A DNA stretch of 64,000 nucleotides, from assembly GCF_030285365.1 (NCBI RefSeq), contig NZ_JASVDS010000009.1, positions 1 to 64,000 on the forward strand. The letters are read 5' to 3'. The translations under genes and the position numbers were made by a program. The notes under the pieces are model-generated. The model was not told the origin of the DNA. It did not search any database and saw nothing but the letters and a program-made list of their open reading frames with translations. The number at the start of each line of letters is the position of its first letter. Positions within the stretch are counted from its first letter, which is position 1. The DNA is from Roseateles subflavus (GTDB lineage: Bacteria > Pseudomonadota > Gammaproteobacteria > Burkholderiales > Burkholderiaceae_C). Positions 54,703 through 63,190 of the stretch are shown here, piece after piece.

Positions 54703-57231
54703 ATGAACGACCTTTCCGCGACGATTGACTGGCCCGAACCGGGTCAAGGATCGGGCGCGGGTCCCGGTGGCGGCTCCGGCACCGTCTTCACCTGGCCCTC
54801 CCCGCCCTTCGCCGCCTACGCACCGATCGTCCCCAGCGAGGCCCCCCAGCCCTGCGAGGTGCTGGGCCTGAACAACAGCCGCACGCAGGGGCAGCTGCTG
54901 CGCATGCTGGCCCGCGAGCGTGCCGCCCAGCTGCTGGTGCCGCCGGCGCGCAGCCCGGTCGCGCTGAAGTTCACCCAGTTCCGCGCTCTGAAGCTGCAGC
55001 AGGTGATCCCTGCAACACCGCGCCAGGACGCCCCTGCCTCGGCGCTGGCCCTGGACGAGCGCCCGCGGGTGGAATTCCGGGTGCGCTTCGCGGGCGGCGG
55101 CGAGCTCAAGGGCATGACCATCGGCCACCACGAGGACGCCATGGGGCTCTTCCTCTTCGTGCCGGTCAGCGAGTTCGACGACGCGGTGCGCTGCGTCTTC
55201 CTGCCCACCGAGAGCATGGCCGGCTTCGAGATCGGCGAACGCCTGGGCGACGTGCTGGTCAAGGAGCAGCTCGTCCGCACCGAAGACATCGAGGCCGCGG
55301 CCGAGGAGCAGCAGAAGCTGCGCAGCCAGCGGGTGGGCGACATCCTGCTTGCACGGCAGATCGTGACGCCGGAGCAGCTCCTGCTGGCCATCGAGCAGCA
55401 GGCCCGCATGCCCATGGTGCGCATCGGCGAGGCCCTGCTGGCCATGGAGCTGATCAGCTACGACCAGCTCGAGGACGCCCTCGCCCAGCAGCGCAGCGAC
55501 CGCTCGATCCCGCTGGGCGAGCTGCTGGTGCGCAAGGGCATCGTGACGCGCCAGCAGCTGCAGTCCGCCCTCGCCCGCAAGATGGGCTACCCGCTCGTGG
55601 ACGTGGATCGTTTCCCCGTCGAGCCGGACGCCGTGCGCAAGCTGCCGTATTCCGTGGCCCGCCGCCTGGAAGTGCTGCCGCTGGTCCTGCGGGACGGGCG
55701 GCTGATCGTCGCGATGGAGGACCCCACGCGGCGCGACGCGCTCGACGAGATCGAGTTCGTCACCCAGCTCAAGGTGGCGCCGGCCCTGACCAAGGTCGGC
55801 AGCCTGCAGCTGGCGCTGCCCGGCACCTACGACCGCTTCGGCAATGACGCCATCACGCCGCGCGACCTGCCCCAGACGAGCCTGCAGCCCGATTTCGAGT
55901 TCGACAACACCGACAAGCTGATCGAGAGCCTCGAGCGCGAGGTCAGCGAGCGCGGCGGCCGGGACGACGAGCCGCAGATCGAGCAGTCGGACAACTCGCT
56001 GGTGCGCCTGATCAACACGATGATCATCGAGGCCAGCCAGCAGGGCGTTTCCGACATCCACATCGAAACCCATCCTGGGCGCGAGAAGCTCAAGATCCGC
56101 TTCCGGCGCGACGGGCAGATGCAGCCCTACCTCGAGCTGCCGCACACCTACCGCAACGCCATGATCGCCCGCATCAAGATCATGTGTGACCTCGACATCT
56201 CGGAGCGCCGCAAGCCGCAGGACGGCAAGATCAACTTTGCCCGCTTCTCGCCGCAGCACCGCCTGGAGCTGCGCGTAGCGACCATCCCGACGAACAACGG
56301 CCTGGAAGACGTCGTGATGCGGCTGCTGTCCTCGGCCCGGCCGCTGCCGATGGAGAAGCTCGGCCTCACGCCCGACAACATGCGCCGCCTGACGAGCGCC
56401 ATTGAGCGCCCTTACGGCATGGTGCTGTGCGTGGGCCCCACGGGCTCGGGCAAGACGACGACGCTGCACTCGGTGCTCTCCCACATCAACACGCCCGAGC
56501 GCAAGATCTGGACGGCGGAGGACCCGGTCGAGATCACCCAGGCCGGACTGCGCCAGGTGCAGGTGAATCCCAAGATCGACTGGACCTTCGCCAAGGCGCT
56601 GCGCGCCTTCCTGCGCGCCGACCCGGACGTGATCATGGTGGGCGAGATCCGCGACGAGGAAACGGCGCAGATCGCCGTCGAGGCCTCGCTCACGGGCCAC
56701 CTGGTGCTCTCCACGCTGCACACCAACAGCGCCCCCGAGACCGTCACCCGCCTGCTCGACATGGGCATGGACCCCTTCAACTTTGCCGACTCCCTGCTGG
56801 CCGTGCTCGCCCAGCGGCTGGTGCGGCGGCTGTGCCCGCACTGCCTCAAGAGCTCGCCCCTGCCGGCGGCCGACCTCGAGGAGCTGGTGGAGGACTTTCT
56901 GCACGCCTTCCCGCAAGACATCCGGCCGGGCCGTGACGGGCTGCTCACGGAATGGCGCCAGCTCCATGGCAGCCAGGGCCAGCTGATGCACTATCACAGC
57001 GCAGGCTGCCCCCAGTGCGACAACACCGGTTTCAAGGGCCGGGCCGGGCTGCACGAGCTGCTGAGCGTCTCGCGCGAGGTCCGTCGCCTGATCCAGACCG
57101 GCGCGCGCGCCGAGCAGATCCAGCACCAGGCGCTCCAGGAAGGCATGCGCACCCTGCGCCAGGACGGCATCGTCAAGGTTCTGCAAGGCATCACCACCCT
57201 GGGCGAGGTCCGCGCCACCAGCAACGCATGA
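54703..57231 (+). CDS. GspE/PilB-family pilus ATPase with extended MshEN region
   Basis: An 842-residue ATPase, larger than PilB or MshE (about 570). Residues about 125-190 resemble a PilZ-like domain (VEFRVRFAGGGELKGMTIGH). Residues 190-320 hold four RLG-type half-motifs: RLGDVLVKEQLV, RVGDILLARQIV, RIGEALLAMELI and PLGELLVRKGIV, each followed by a conserved L..Q helix. The ATPase part has DIHIETHPGREKLKIRFRRD, Walker A GPTGSGKTTT, Walker B DPDVIMVGEIRDEET and the zinc Cys CPHC/CPQC. It overlaps the next ATPase gene by 4 nt. Confidence 0.88.
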   Translation: MNDLSATIDWPEPGQGSGAGPGGGSGTVFTWPSPPFAAYAPIVPSEAPQPCEVLGLNNSRTQGQLLRMLARERAAQLLVPPARSPVALKFTQFRALKLQQVIPATPRQDAPASALALDERPRVEFRVRFAGGGELKGMTIGHHEDAMGLFLFVPVSEFDDAVRCVFLPTESMAGFEIGERLGDVLVKEQLVRTEDIEAAAEEQQKLRSQRVGDILLARQIVTPEQLLLAIEQQARMPMVRIGEALLAMELISYDQLEDALAQQRSDRSIPLGELLVRKGIVTRQQLQSALARKMGYPLVDVDRFPVEPDAVRKLPYSVARRLEVLPLVLRDGRLIVAMEDPTRRDALDEIEFVTQLKVAPALTKVGSLQLALPGTYDRFGNDAITPRDLPQTSLQPDFEFDNTDKLIESLEREVSERGGRDDEPQIEQSDNSLVRLINTMIIEASQQGVSDIHIETHPGREKLKIRFRRDGQMQPYLELPHTYRNAMIARIKIMCDLDISERRKPQDGKINFARFSPQHRLELRVATIPTNNGLEDVVMRLLSSARPLPMEKLGLTPDNMRRLTSAIERPYGMVLCVGPTGSGKTTTLHSVLSHINTPERKIWTAEDPVEITQAGLRQVQVNPKIDWTFAKALRAFLRADPDVIMVGEIRDEETAQIAVEASLTGHLVLSTLHTNSAPETVTRLLDMGMDPFNFADSLLAVLAQRLVRRLCPHCLKSSPLPAADLEELVEDFLHAFPQDIRPGRDGLLTEWRQLHGSQGQLMHYHSAGCPQCDNTGFKGRAGLHELLSVSREVRRLIQTGARAEQIQHQALQEGMRTLRQDGIVKVLQGITTLGEVRATSNA

Positions 57232-58988
57232 ACCCGATGGACAGCAACAGCACCGCCACCGCCTCCAACCCCGACGCCGAACGCAACAGCGGCCGGCCGC
57301 AGAAGCTGCGGCTTGGCGATGTGCTCGTCCAGCAGGAACTGATCACCCAGCAGCAGCTGGAACAGGCCCTCGAACTGCAGCGCAGCAGCGGCAAGAAGCT
57401 CGGCCGCCTGCTCATCGACGCCGGCCTGATCACCGAGGAGGCGCTCGCGCACGTGCTGGCCCGGCAACTGCGCATCCCCTTCGTCAACCTCAAGACCTTC
57501 CCGCTCAAGACGGAGCTGGTCCGCCAGCTGCCTGAGACGCCGGCCCGTCGTTTCCGCGCGCTCGTGCTGGAAGAGCGCAACGACACCCTGCTCGTCGCGA
57601 TGGCGGATCCGCTGGACCTGTTCGCCTACGACGAGCTGTCCCGCCTGCTGAAGCGCCGCATCGCGATGGCCGTGGTGGCCGAGAGCCAGCTGCCGGCGGC
57701 CTTCGACCGCCACTACCGGCGCAGCGAGGAGATCTCCGGCCTCGCCAAGGCGCTGGAGCGCGACATCGGCGACGCCGTGGACTTTGGCGCGCTGCAGGCG
57801 AGCGTCGGCCAGGAAGGCGCGCCCGTGGTGCGCCTGCTGCAGTCGGTGTTCGAGGACGCCAGCCAGGCGGGCGCCTCCGATGTCCACATCGAGCCCCAGG
57901 AAAGCGAGCTGCTGATCCGCACCCGCATCGACGGCCAGCTCCAGGTCCAGACCCAGGCTGACAAGCGCATCGCCCCGGCCCTCGCCCAGCGCCTGAAGCT
58001 GATGGCCGCGCTCGACATCTCCGAGAAGCGCCTGCCCCAGGACGGCCGCTTCACGCTGCGCCTGCGCGACAAGACCATCGACGTGCGCCTCTCCACCCTG
58101 CCCGGCCAGTACGGCGAATCGGTGGTGATGCGGCTGCTGGGCCAGGGCACCGCCGTGCGGCGCCTGCACCAGCTCGACATGCCCGCGGACATGCTCGCCC
58201 GCTTCCGCGAGATCCTCACGCAGCAGGCCGGCATGGTGCTGGTGACGGGCCCCACGGGCTCCGGCAAGACGACCACGCTCTATGCGGCCCTGGCCGAGCT
58301 CGATGCCGAGAAGAGCAAGATCATCACCGTGGAGGACCCGGTGGAGTACCGCCTCCCGGGCCTGACGCAGGTGCAGGTCAACGACAAGATCGAGCTGGAC
58401 TTCGCCCGCGTGCTGCGCGCCACCTTGCGCCAGGATCCGGACGTCATCCTCGTCGGGGAAATGCGGGACGCCCAGACGGTGGAGATCGGCCTGCGCGCGG
58501 CCATCACCGGGCACATGGTGCTCTCCACGCTGCACACCCGCGACAGCCTCAGCACGCCCTTCCGCCTGCTCGACATGGGCGCCCCGCCCTTCATGGTGGC
58601 CAGCTCGCTGCAGGCTGTCTTCGCCCAGCGGCTGTTGCGGGCCGTCTGCCCGCAATGTGCCGAACCCCACCACCCCAATGCGCAGGAGCGTGCCTGGCTG
58701 GAGGCCGTGGCCGGGCCCGAGGCAGATGCCGTGCAGAGTGTGCGCGGCCCCGGCTGCTCCCACTGCAACGGCACCGGCTACCAGGGGCGCCGGGGCATCT
58801 ACGAGATGCTCGAGATGAACGCCGACATGTCCCTCGCCGTGCAGCGCGGGGACGCCGGCGGCTTCATGGCGGCGGCGCGGGAATCCCTGCGCGGCCAGAC
58901 GCTCGCCGACCGCAGCCTGGCCCTCGTCAAGGCGGGCAAGACCACGCTGGCCGAAGCCATGCGCATCGGCGTCGACCAGGGCGACTGA
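57228..58988 (+). CDS. mshE: MSHA biogenesis ATPase MshE
   Basis: A 586-residue ATPase with one MshEN domain (RLGDVLVQQELITQQQLEQA and KLGRLLIDAGLITEEALAHV), then the GspE core: SDVHIEPQESELLIRTRIDG, Walker A GPTGSGKTTT, DPVEYRLPGLTQVQV, Walker B DPDVILVGEMRDAQT, and zinc Cys (CPQCAEP, GCSHCNGTGYQG). MshE binds c-di-GMP through MshEN and drives pilus extension (family knowledge). Overlaps the upstream ATPase by 4 nt; mshG starts 2 nt later. Confidence 0.9.
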   Translation: MNPMDSNSTATASNPDAERNSGRPQKLRLGDVLVQQELITQQQLEQALELQRSSGKKLGRLLIDAGLITEEALAHVLARQLRIPFVNLKTFPLKTELVRQLPETPARRFRALVLEERNDTLLVAMADPLDLFAYDELSRLLKRRIAMAVVAESQLPAAFDRHYRRSEEISGLAKALERDIGDAVDFGALQASVGQEGAPVVRLLQSVFEDASQAGASDVHIEPQESELLIRTRIDGQLQVQTQADKRIAPALAQRLKLMAALDISEKRLPQDGRFTLRLRDKTIDVRLSTLPGQYGESVVMRLLGQGTAVRRLHQLDMPADMLARFREILTQQAGMVLVTGPTGSGKTTTLYAALAELDAEKSKIITVEDPVEYRLPGLTQVQVNDKIELDFARVLRATLRQDPDVILVGEMRDAQTVEIGLRAAITGHMVLSTLHTRDSLSTPFRLLDMGAPPFMVASSLQAVFAQRLLRAVCPQCAEPHHPNAQERAWLEAVAGPEADAVQSVRGPGCSHCNGTGYQGRRGIYEMLEMNADMSLAVQRGDAGGFMAAARESLRGQTLADRSLALVKAGKTTLAEAMRIGVDQGD

Positions 58989-58990
58989 CG

Positions 58991-60226
58991 ATGAAGAGCT
59001 TCACCTGGGAAGGCCGCAACGGCCGGGGCGAGCGGGTCCGCGGCAGCACGGATGCCGACAGCAGCGATGCCGTCGCCGCGCAGCTGATGGCCGGCGGGGT
59101 GATCCCCGTGACCATCGAGGCGAGTCCGCAGAAGAGCCTCGCGGACACCTCGCCATCGTGGTGGGACCAGCTTCGCCGGGCGCCGGTGAGCACTGACGAC
59201 TGCCTCATCCTGACCCGGCAGCTCTACACCCTCCAGAAGGCCGGCGTGCCCATCCTGCGCTCGCTGGCCGGCCTCGAGGCCTCGACCTCACAGGCCAGCC
59301 TCATCGCGCTGCTGCAGGACCTGCGTGCCAGCCTGGACCAGGGCCGCGAACTGTCCGCCGCCATGGCGCGCCACCCCGACATCTTCAGCCCCTTCTACAT
59401 CGCCATGATGCAGGTCGGCGAGATGACGGGCCGCATGCCCGAGGTGCTGCTGCGTCTGGCCCAGCACCTGGAGTTCGAGCTGGACACCCGGGCGCGCATC
59501 AAGCAGGCCCTGCGCTACCCGGTCATGGTGCTGGCGGCGATCGCCATCGCCATCGTCGTCCTCAACATCTTCGTGCTGCCCACCTTCGCCAACGTCTTCG
59601 CCGGCTTCAAGGCCGAGCTGCCCCTCATGACGCGGCTGCTGCTGGGCTTCTCGGCCTGGATGGTGCGCTGGTGGCCGCTGCTGCTGGCCGGCGCCGTGGG
59701 CCTGCTGCTGGCGGTGCGGGCCTGGCTGGCCACGCCGGACGGCCGCTATCGCTGGGATCGGCTCAAGCTGCGCCTGCCCATCGCCGGCCCCATCGTGCTC
59801 AAGGCGACGCTGGCGCGCTTCGCCCGCAGCTTCGCGCTGGCCACCAAGAGCGGCGTTCCCATCAGCCAGGCCATGCTCGTGGTGTCCCGGACGGTCGAGA
59901 ACGCCTTCATCGCGAGCCGCGTGGAGCAGATGCGCGAGGGCGTCGAGCGCGGCGAGAGCATCTCGCGCTGCGCCACCGCCGCGGGCGTCTTCACGCCCAT
60001 CGTGCTGCAGATGGTCGCGGTGGGCGAGGAGACCGGCGAGCTCGACCAGCTGCTGCTGGAAATCGCCGAGATGTACGAGCGCGAGACCGACTACGCCATC
60101 AAGGGCCTGTCCGCCGCCATCGAGCCGCTGCTGCTGTTCGTCATCGGCGTGATGGTCTTCGTGCTCGCGCTGGGCGTGTTCATGCCCCTCTGGAACCTGG
60201 GCCAGGCCGCCATGGGCCGCCACTGA
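58991..60226 (+). CDS. mshG: MSHA biogenesis platform protein MshG (GspF family)
   Basis: A 411-residue inner-membrane platform protein with the two-fold GspF domain: LTRQLYTLQKAGVPILRSLA and FARSFALATKSGVPISQAML, and membrane helices VMVLAAIAIAIVVLNIFVLP, WPLLLAGAVGLLLAVRAWLA and AIEPLLLFVIGVMVFVLALG. It anchors the ATPase ring. Confidence 0.93.
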   Translation: MKSFTWEGRNGRGERVRGSTDADSSDAVAAQLMAGGVIPVTIEASPQKSLADTSPSWWDQLRRAPVSTDDCLILTRQLYTLQKAGVPILRSLAGLEASTSQASLIALLQDLRASLDQGRELSAAMARHPDIFSPFYIAMMQVGEMTGRMPEVLLRLAQHLEFELDTRARIKQALRYPVMVLAAIAIAIVVLNIFVLPTFANVFAGFKAELPLMTRLLLGFSAWMVRWWPLLLAGAVGLLLAVRAWLATPDGRYRWDRLKLRLPIAGPIVLKATLARFARSFALATKSGVPISQAMLVVSRTVENAFIASRVEQMREGVERGESISRCATAAGVFTPIVLQMVAVGEETGELDQLLLEIAEMYERETDYAIKGLSAAIEPLLLFVIGVMVFVLALGVFMPLWNLGQAAMGRH

Positions 60227-60414
60227 TATCGAAGCGGAGCTTGATCTGGCGCCAGGAATTGCGATGCTGGCGCAACAGCTTAGCTCCGTTCGTGAAAGAA
60301 GTCCTTCACCCTGCGGCATGATTGCCGCTACCGTAGTCCTACATCCGGTCTTGGAGTGGAGGCGTGGGCCGTCACGCCGGATGCAGGCACAGCCTGAACA
60401 ACGGAGCTATTCGC

Positions 60415-60792
60415 ATGCGCAAGAACAATCAAGCGGGTTTCACCCTCATCGAACTCGTGATGGTCATCGTGATCCTGGGCGCCCTCGCCGCCATCGCCCT
60501 GCCGAAGTTCGTCGATTTCGGCAGTGACGCCAAGGCCGCCGCCGTCCAGGGCGTGGCGGGCGCGCTGAGCTCGGCCTCGGCCATCAACTATGCCCAGCGC
60601 AAGCTCAATTCGTCGAACGGTTCCGCCGTCACGAACTGCACGAGCGTGGGCCCCCTGCTGCAGGCAGGCGCGCTGCCGTCCGGCTACACCATCACCTCCG
60701 CCCCCATCGCCGCCGACGCGACCAACGCGGGCTGCGTGGTGACCGGCCCCGGCCCGGCCAGCGCCGCCTTCACCGCCACCGGCATCCTGTGA
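60415..60792 (+). CDS. mshA: MSHA major pilin-like protein MshA
   Basis: A 125-residue prepilin. The short leader MRKNNQAG is cut before FTLIELVMVIVILGALAAIA, with Glu at +5. The next part PKFVDFGSDAKAAAVQGVAG and ALSSASAINYAQRKLN is typical of MshA. A Cys pair (NCTSVG, GCVVTG) may form the disulfide of the globular domain. GGAG precedes the ATG. The 188-bp gap before it suggests its own promoter, as expected for the most abundant subunit. Confidence 0.88.
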   Translation: MRKNNQAGFTLIELVMVIVILGALAAIALPKFVDFGSDAKAAAVQGVAGALSSASAINYAQRKLNSSNGSAVTNCTSVGPLLQAGALPSGYTITSAPIAADATNAGCVVTGPGPASAAFTATGIL

Positions 60793-61253
60793 TCCCGGCG
60801 GGAGTCCGCCCGATCCGTCAGGCGGGCTTCACGCTGATCGAACTGATCATCACCCTGGTGCTCGTCGCAGCACTGGCGGTGGTGGCAGTGCCCAAGTTCG
60901 CCGACCTCGACAGCTGGCGCCTGCGGGCTTTCGGGGACGACCTCCGCTCGGCCTGCCAGGACATGCAGCGCCGGGCGATGAACCAGCGCCGCGCCATCGT
61001 GGCCACGTTCTCGAGCACCGGCGCGAGCTTTGCCTACAGTGGCGGCACCGTCATCGCCACGGTGAACTGCCCGGCACGCAACAGCCCCTGTCTCAGTCTT
61101 GCCAGCCCCGTCACCGCGACCTTCTTCGCCAGCAGCGACGGTCTGAGCAGCAACAGCGCCGGCGGGGCCCAGGACCTCACCGTCAGCCATGGCAGCTACA
61201 GCAAGGGCTACCGCCTTGAAAACGAAACGGGCCTCTTTCACGCGCTTCCTTGA
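60789..61253 (+). CDS. mshC: MSHA minor pilin MshC-like
   Basis: A 154-residue prepilin with leader ending RQAG and mature start FTLIELIITLVLVAALAVVA; then DLDSWRLRAFGDDLRSACQD and MQRRAMNQRRAIVA, the GspH-like pattern of MshC. The start is GTG, overlapping the mshA stop by 4 nt (GTGA). Confidence 0.8.
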   Translation: MIPAGVRPIRQAGFTLIELIITLVLVAALAVVAVPKFADLDSWRLRAFGDDLRSACQDMQRRAMNQRRAIVATFSSTGASFAYSGGTVIATVNCPARNSPCLSLASPVTATFFASSDGLSSNSAGGAQDLTVSHGSYSKGYRLENETGLFHALP

Positions 61254-61282
61254 GGCGCCAGCACCGGCCCGCATGCACTAGC

Positions 61283-61891
61283 ATGCCCGCCATGCCCGCC
61301 ATGCACGCGCGCCCGCGACTCCCCCCACGTTCGCACCGGTCGGCTGCCGGGCTGACCCTGATCGAGCTGCTGATGTTCATCATGGTGGTCGGCCTCGCGC
61401 TGGCCGCCGTGCTGCAGGTCTTCGCGCTGGCCACGAAGTCGAGCGCTGATCCGCAGGTCCAGCGTCAGGCACTGGCCATCGCCGAATCCCTGCTGCAGGA
61501 AGTGCAGCTGCAGCCCTTCACCTTCTGCGACCCGGACGATGCCAACGTGGCCACGGCCACGAATGCCGCCGTGGGGGCAGGCACGTTGAACTGCGCCACG
61601 CAGGCCGAAAGCGCCATGGGCCCGGAAGCCGGTGAGACCCGCAGCGGCGTGCCCCAGTTCGACAACGTGAACGACTACCACGGCTTCAGCATGAACGGCA
61701 TTGCCGACATCACCGGCACTGCCGTGACGGGCCTGGCCGACTACAACGTGAGCGTCACGGTCGCGCCCGCGGGGCTGGGCGGCGTGGCCGCCGGAGACGC
61801 CCTGCGCATCACCGTGACCGTCACCGGCCCCGGCAGCACCTCCGTCACGCTGCAGGGCTACCGCACTCGCCATGCCCCGAATGCCGCCTGA
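61283..61891 (+). CDS. mshD: MSHA minor pilin MshD-like
   Basis: A 202-residue prepilin: leader ending SAAG, mature LTLIELLMFIMVVGLALAAV, then RQALAIAESLLQEVQLQPFT, FCDPDDANV and YNVSVTVAPAGLGG. The LQEVQLQPFTFCDPDD stretch is typical of MshD. The start is ATG 61283 (in a run of ATGCCCGCC repeats) or TTG 61250, which overlaps the mshC stop. Confidence 0.8.
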   Translation: MPAMPAMHARPRLPPRSHRSAAGLTLIELLMFIMVVGLALAAVLQVFALATKSSADPQVQRQALAIAESLLQEVQLQPFTFCDPDDANVATATNAAVGAGTLNCATQAESAMGPEAGETRSGVPQFDNVNDYHGFSMNGIADITGTAVTGLADYNVSVTVAPAGLGGVAAGDALRITVTVTGPGSTSVTLQGYRTRHAPNAA

Positions 61892-62723
61892 CCGCCGCTC
61901 CTCTCCCCGCCAGCGTGGCTTCACGCTGATCGAGGCCGTCATCGTCATCGTGGTGATGGGCGGGATCATTGCGGGCGTCTCCGTGTTCATCGGGCCCGCC
62001 GTGCGCGCCTACCTGGACAGTGCCGCCCGCGCCGATCTGGCGGCCCGGGCCGACCTCGCCCTGCGGCGCATGGCCCGTGACCTCGCGGATGCCCTGCCCA
62101 ACAGCGTGCGCATCGTCTCCACTGCCAGCAGCACGACGATGGAGCTCATTCCCACGACGGGTGCCGCGCGCTACCAGACCGAGGGCCCAGGTGCCCTGGC
62201 TTTCGGTACCGCGGCCACCAGCTTCAATCTCGTCGGCGCGGGCCTCACGATGAGCGCCAACCAGAACCTCGTCTGGTACAACCTCGGGCCGCTGATCCCC
62301 GACGCCAACGCCTACGCCGCCGTCAGCAACACCAGCAACCGACGCATCGCCAGCAACGCCGCCGGCCCTGCCAACGCCATCACGCTGGTCAGCAACCCCG
62401 GCCTGCCCGTGAGCCTCATGGCACCGCCCTTCCGCGTCTATGCCGTCGGCACGCCAGTCACCTACCGCTGTGATCTGACGGCCCGCACCCTGACACGCTA
62501 CAGCGGCTACGGCTTCGTGGCCGCCCAGCCGGATCCGCCCGCGGCGGGCAGCAGCGCCCTGCTCGCCAAGGGTGTGACCGACTGCAGCTTCACCTACGAG
62601 GGGCTCGTCGTCGCCTTCCGGGCCGGCACCGTGAACCTGCGCCTCTCGCTGCAGGCGGACACCATGCTGGGCACCGAAACCGTCCGCCTCTTCCGGGCCG
62701 TGCACGTGGACAACCTGCCATGA
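61872..62723 (+). CDS. mshO: MSHA biogenesis protein MshO-like
   Basis: A 283-residue prepilin: leader ending RQRG, mature FTLIEAVIVIVVMGGIIAGV with Glu at +5, then RAYLDSAARADLAARADLAL and RRMARDLADALPNSVRI, a PulJ/MshO-type body. It overlaps mshD by 20 nt and mshP by 4 nt. Confidence 0.83.
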   Translation: MPRMPPDRRSSPRQRGFTLIEAVIVIVVMGGIIAGVSVFIGPAVRAYLDSAARADLAARADLALRRMARDLADALPNSVRIVSTASSTTMELIPTTGAARYQTEGPGALAFGTAATSFNLVGAGLTMSANQNLVWYNLGPLIPDANAYAAVSNTSNRRIASNAAGPANAITLVSNPGLPVSLMAPPFRVYAVGTPVTYRCDLTARTLTRYSGYGFVAAQPDPPAAGSSALLAKGVTDCSFTYEGLVVAFRAGTVNLRLSLQADTMLGTETVRLFRAVHVDNLP

Positions 62724-63190
62724 CGCGCCACCGCCAATCCGGCTTCACCATGGCCTCGCTGCTCTTCATCCTGGTCGTGCTGGCCGCGCTCGGCGCCGCC
62801 ATGGCCCTGTTCACGCAGCGCCAGCACATGGGCTCGGCCGCCGAGCTCGCCGCCTCGCGGGCCTACCAGGCCGCCTATGCCGGGCTGGAGTTCGGCAGCT
62901 TCCAGGCCCTGCGCAATCCCGCACCGCCCGCCGCGGCCCCCGCCTGCTTCTCCCAGACCAATCTCAGCTTCGCGTCGTCTACGGACCCGGCGCTCGCCGA
63001 CTTCACGGTCACGGTCTCCTGCGTCCGCACGCCCGGGACGGGCACGGTCAGCGACGGCGCGACGACGCTGGTCTTCTACGACATCACCGCCGTGGCCTGC
63101 AACCAGCCGGCAGGCGGCGTCTGCCCGGCCGGCGCGACGCCTGCTGCCACCTATGTTGAACGCAGCCTCAGCCGGAGGGTGAGCCGATGA
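62720..63190 (+). CDS. mshP: MSHA biogenesis protein MshP-like
   Basis: A 156-residue prepilin-like protein: RQSG|FTMASLLFILVVLAALGA, with Ser instead of Glu at +5, as usual for MshP; then SRAYQAAYAGLEFGSFQAL. Two Cys pairs follow. ATG overlaps the mshO stop (ATGA); the mshQ ATG overlaps its own stop. Confidence 0.83.
   Translation: MTRHRQSGFTMASLLFILVVLAALGAAMALFTQRQHMGSAAELAASRAYQAAYAGLEFGSFQALRNPAPPAAAPACFSQTNLSFASSTDPALADFTVTVSCVRTPGTGTVSDGATTLVFYDITAVACNQPAGGVCPAGATPAATYVERSLSRRVSR

Noticed and set aside
60249-60268. Sigma54-like promoter (TGGCGCC...TTGC) upstream of mshA
   Set aside because: The GG to GC distance is 11 bp instead of 10 and the -24 box is poor; not enough to call.
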